From positions 1-15,708 of the forward strand of contig CALEPS010000184.1 in assembly GCA_937910305.1 (NCBI GenBank): a stretch of 15,708 nucleotides of DNA, written 5' to 3'. Source of the DNA: an uncultured Bacteroidales bacterium (GTDB lineage: Bacteria > Bacteroidota > Bacteroidia > Bacteroidales > Paludibacteraceae). This document shows, piece by piece, positions 13,450 to 15,708 of the stretch. The notes under the pieces are model-generated. The model saw only the letters and a list, made by a program, of their open reading frames with translations. It made no database searches and was not told the DNA's origin. The translations under genes and the position numbers were made by a program. The stretch's first letter is position 1; each line of letters opens with the position of its first letter.

Positions 13450-15480
13450 ATGAAAAGGCAGTACTTATTATTGATTGTATGTCTGGTGTTTATAGCCGGA
13501 ATGAGCCGTGCAACCGTGTATGAGGGGGTGTGCGGCGAACATCTGACATGGTCGTACGACACGGAGACGGCGCATATGACCATTGAGGGGTACGGCGAGT
13601 TGAAGAACACAGTGGACAGCCTCTGGTGGAACAAACAGGTGCTTCAGGCCTCGTCATGGGCGACGGATTACAAGACCTATTATCCTTATAATTCGTGCAA
13701 GACGATTTCTCTGCCGGAAGGGTTGACGGGATTCAGCGGCGCCACCTTCCGCGACTGGTGGAACCTGACGGCATGCGAGATACCGGAAGGCGTGACGAAG
13801 ATACCGGCGTACATGTTTGAGAAATGTTATAAGCTGAAAGAGATCAAACTGCCCAACTCGGTAGATACCGTGGGACAGTTTGCCTTTGCCAATTGCACAA
13901 CGATGGTGAAATGCGACTTGGGGAAAAGGGTCAAATACATCGGCCAGATGGCATTCGAGAACTGCTACGGGCTGAAATCCGTCCGGTGGTCGGACTGTCT
14001 GGAGGTGATCGACGGCAGTATCTTTGACGGAGAACCCAACCGTGCCGTGTACGACATGAACAGCGTAGCCACTATTCCACTGCAAGATACGTTGTTCTTC
14101 CCTGCTACGTTCCGTTCCTCCAAGCAGATTTCGTGGTGCATCCATAGCAGCCCTGTTATTGTCTGGAACGCCAAGAACCCGCCGGCTTCTTCGTCTGTGT
14201 TCTATAATCTTTACTGCTATTGGAACGGGGATTTTATCTTCGGTCCGGATGTGGAGTTTGTACCGACCCATTTATGCCAATGGTCAAGAATGAAGAAGGT
14301 GGTGCTGCCCGAAGGCGTGCAGTGGATAGGTCAAGGTGCTTTCATGGGAAACAGCCTACTGGACACGGTAGTCCTGCCATCAACCCTGACAGCCATTTAC
14401 CAGCAAGCATTCCAGAACTGCAGCAAGATTACGCGGATTGTTCTGCCGGATGGCATGACAGCGGTCAGTTCTTCGTGTTTTGCCGGGTGTACTTCTTTGG
14501 CGCGCGTTCATCTTCCTAAGGGTGCAACGACCATCGGAGACAATGCTTTCTCAGGTTGTTCTTCCCTCGATTCCATCGTACTTCCTGAGGCTTTGACGAT
14601 GGTAGGAGGAAGTGCTTTCTCCGGAATAAAAAAGCAAGACACCCTCGTCATTCCCGACAAGGTGATCTCTATCGGCACGAACGCGTTTGAGAACTGGAGC
14701 GGTCTCAAGGAGTTGAGTATCGGCAAAAACGTCGTTCTTATCGGAGATAACGCCTTCAAAGGGGATAGTGCCGTCACGCATATAGCAGTATGGGCTGCCA
14801 CCCCTCCGAGTGTCTCCGAAGGGACACTGGCGGATATTCCGGACAGCGCATGGCTCTCCGTCCTTCCTGACAGCCGCAAGCTGTACAGCGAGCACCCCTA
14901 TTGGGGCAGGTTCCGCATGAGCGACGTACCCGACTCGGCGATGATACAGAGAACAGTCATCGTCGATGCGGCGGAAACGACAGCGGACTTCACCTGGCCT
15001 ACCGACTCCGCTGCACACGCCTACCAGATTGACATCTACAAGGACGGCGCGGTGTTCTGCAAACTGACATTGGGGCCCCGCGGTCAGTTGCTCGGAATCA
15101 ACTTCTCTGCGCCGGGCAGGAGAGATGCACCTGCGGGCGGAGCGAACAGCAGCCTTCCCTATACCCTCTCTTTCAAAGTGACGGGTCTGGATGAAGCCTC
15201 GCGGTATAACTACGTGCTGTCCGTACTGGACGCAAACGGCACGCCTATCCATGTGTATGTGGGCGATTTCGCTACGCTGGGGTATGAAGGCGAACTGAAA
15301 GGCGGAGGCAACGAGATCATCCCCACACCGCCGATAATTCCGTCTAACCCGGAGGCGCAGACCCCTACCGGCATCGACAAGACGGTGGTCGATGACGCTT
15401 CTGTCCTGTTCCGGGACGGTCAGCTGCTGTTAGTGACAGAGGACGGTATATTTGATATACTGGGCAGGCGAATTGAGTAG
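13450..15480 (+). CDS. BspA-type leucine-rich-repeat secreted protein with FN3-like domain
   Basis: This 676-residue protein has a signal peptide of about 21 residues (L-L-L-I-V-C-L-V-F-I-A-G, then S-R-A). The N-terminal stretch C-G-E-H-L-T-W-S-Y-D, M-T-I-E-G-Y-G is the usual lead-in of BspA-like proteins. Residues about 84-450 are LRR_5-type repeats of the form I-x-L-P-x-x-V-x-x-I-G-x-x-A-F-x-x-C-x-x-L, seen at least ten times. A fibronectin-III-like domain follows (about 500-614; F-T-W, Y-Q-I-D-I-Y-K-D, V-T-G-L-D). It ends with L-F-R-D-G-Q-L-L-L-V, F-D-I-L-G-R-R-I (about 652-676), the same short motif as the upstream protein. BspA-type proteins are surface or secreted and often bind host or bacterial partners; the target here is unknown. 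It is 40 bases after the upstream gene with no promoter seen between, so the two are probably co-transcribed. Confidence 0.9.
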   Translation: MKRQYLLLIVCLVFIAGMSRATVYEGVCGEHLTWSYDTETAHMTIEGYGELKNTVDSLWWNKQVLQASSWATDYKTYYPYNSCKTISLPEGLTGFSGATFRDWWNLTACEIPEGVTKIPAYMFEKCYKLKEIKLPNSVDTVGQFAFANCTTMVKCDLGKRVKYIGQMAFENCYGLKSVRWSDCLEVIDGSIFDGEPNRAVYDMNSVATIPLQDTLFFPATFRSSKQISWCIHSSPVIVWNAKNPPASSSVFYNLYCYWNGDFIFGPDVEFVPTHLCQWSRMKKVVLPEGVQWIGQGAFMGNSLLDTVVLPSTLTAIYQQAFQNCSKITRIVLPDGMTAVSSSCFAGCTSLARVHLPKGATTIGDNAFSGCSSLDSIVLPEALTMVGGSAFSGIKKQDTLVIPDKVISIGTNAFENWSGLKELSIGKNVVLIGDNAFKGDSAVTHIAVWAATPPSVSEGTLADIPDSAWLSVLPDSRKLYSEHPYWGRFRMSDVPDSAMIQRTVIVDAAETTADFTWPTDSAAHAYQIDIYKDGAVFCKLTLGPRGQLLGINFSAPGRRDAPAGGANSSLPYTLSFKVTGLDEASRYNYVLSVLDANGTPIHVYVGDFATLGYEGELKGGGNEIIPTPPIIPSNPEAQTPTGIDKTVVDDASVLFRDGQLLLVTEDGIFDILGRRIE

Positions 15481-15515
15481 AAAGACGCAATTTCAGTATA
15501 ATTTTCGCAAAAAGA

Positions 15516-15545
15516 ATGGCATATGCTTGCATATGTCATTTTTTT
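15516..15545 (+). terminator. Strong intrinsic terminator after the LRR gene
   Basis: ATGGCATATG (15516-15525) pairs with CATATGTCAT (15530-15539; 10 bp, one G-U) around loop CTTG and is followed by seven T. The upstream A-tract could extend pairing with the T-run. It lies 36 bases after the stop codon. Its 3' arm and T-run overlap promoter P4. Confidence 0.8.
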
Positions 15546-15557
15546 GTAGTACCTTTG
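15526..15557 (+). promoter_or_regulatory. Bacteroidota-type promoter P4 pointing toward the tRNA gene
   Basis: CTTG at 15526-15529 (one mismatch to TTTG), a 20-base spacer and TACCTTTG at 15550-15557, followed by CAC. The CTTGCATAT extension and the TTTTTGT-GTACCTTTGCAC end match P1 and P2. The expected transcript starts near 15564 and runs antisense into the tRNA-Asn gene. No protein gene of useful length follows in the window. Confidence 0.6.
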
Positions 15558-15561
15558 CACA

Positions 15562-15593
15562 CGGATTATGTTTTTTTATGAAAAAACATTCCG
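15562..15593 (+). other. Hairpin at the predicted 5' end of the P4 transcript
   Basis: CGGA (15562-15565) pairs with TCCG (15590-15593). After a TT bulge, ATGTTTTTT (15568-15576) pairs with AAAAAACAT (15581-15589) around loop TATG. The structure is AT-rich but perfect apart from the bulge. Confidence 0.5.
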
Positions 15594-15625
15594 CCGGTGC
15601 TATTTGAAAGAATGAAAGAAACAAC

Positions 15626-15651
15626 AAAAAAGCATCTACGTCTGTAGATGC
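15626..15651 (-). terminator. Intrinsic terminator of the tRNA-Asn transcript
   Basis: Read on the - strand, GCATCTAC pairs with GTAGATGC (8 bp) around loop AGAC and is followed by six T. It begins six bases after the 3' end of the tRNA, exactly where a tRNA terminator is expected. Confidence 0.85.
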
Positions 15652-15656
15652 CTTTG

Positions 15657-15708
15657 CGCTCCCTCTAGGACTTGAACCTAGGACCCCCTGATTAACAGTC
15701 AGATGCTC
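15657..15708 (-). tRNA. tRNA-Asn (anticodon GTT), 5' part beyond the window
   Basis: Read on the - strand, the anticodon loop is CTGTTAA with anticodon GTT at 15694-15696. The T-arm is CTAGG-TTCAAGT-CCTAG, then comes the 3' acceptor strand AGGGAGC and discriminator G at 15657. The CCA end is not encoded (CAA follows). The D-arm and 5' acceptor strand lie outside the window. A convergent promoter, P4, faces it. Confidence 0.93.

Noticed and set aside
15568..15615. 15-codon ORF (M-F-F-Y-E-K-T) after P4
   Set aside because: It is very short, lies largely within a hairpin, and has no supporting signal; noted only as part of the P4 transcript.
15657..15708. Integration site of a mobile element at the tRNA 3' end
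   Set aside because: tRNA 3' ends are common attachment sites, but no integrase and no repeat of the tRNA end are visible in this window.

Overview
The window looks like chromosomal DNA of a Bacteroidales bacterium (phylum Bacteroidota), probably an uncultured gut or oral relative of the Bacteroides, Porphyromonas and Paludibacter lineages. I cannot name the genus. The evidence is Bacteroidota-type promoters (TTTG, 20 bases, TAnnTTTG) before several genes, a canonical type IX secretion (T9SS) sorting domain, BspA-type leucine-rich repeats, and A-rich starts without clear Shine-Dalgarno sites. All protein genes are on the + strand; a tRNA-Asn lies on the - strand at the right edge.

Layout. 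(1) Bases 1-4208: the 3' part of a large modular T9SS cargo protein (IgGFc-binding-like region, PKD domain, about nine degenerate 'GCDS' repeats, Ig-like region, T9SS C-terminal domain), overlapping by ATGA a predicted outer-membrane beta-barrel protein. The barrel gene carries a heptanucleotide tandem repeat in its signal-peptide region. (2) Bases 4209-5230: no credible protein gene. This stretch holds an array of at least a dozen short perfect or near-perfect hairpins, then a strong promoter and a roughly 340-base structured leader. (3) Bases 5231-8857: a tight, AT-rich four-gene operon in which every junction is an ATGA overlap. It encodes a DPM1/GtrB-like polyprenyl-phosphate glycosyltransferase, a GtrA-like flippase, a UDP-galactopyranose-mutase-like flavoprotein and a polytopic membrane protein. 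(4) Bases 8858-9457: a second hairpin array related to the first, a near-identical promoter, and a leader with three small pentaloop hairpins. (5) Bases 9458-10192: an unrecognised cytoplasmic-looking protein whose last codons contain the promoter of the next operon. (6) Bases 10224-15480: two secreted proteins, one with a repetitive 'YD/MORN-like' body and one a BspA-type LRR protein, sharing a fibronectin-III-like domain and a short C-terminal motif. (7) Bases 15481-15708: an intrinsic terminator overlapping a promoter that points at the tRNA-Asn gene, then the tRNA's own terminator and the partial tRNA.

How the genes may work together. The flanking genes encode cell-surface or secreted proteins. 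The central operon resembles a serotype-converting gtrABC cassette (GtrA flippase, GtrB lipid-linked sugar donor synthase, variable GtrC-type membrane transferase) with an added nucleotide-sugar mutase. The inferred model is that the mutase makes a furanose nucleotide sugar, the GT2 enzyme loads it on undecaprenyl phosphate, GtrA flips it, and the membrane protein transfers it to a surface glycan. The cassette is flanked on both sides by related hairpin arrays and differs in base composition from its neighbours, consistent with an exchangeable surface-glycan module.
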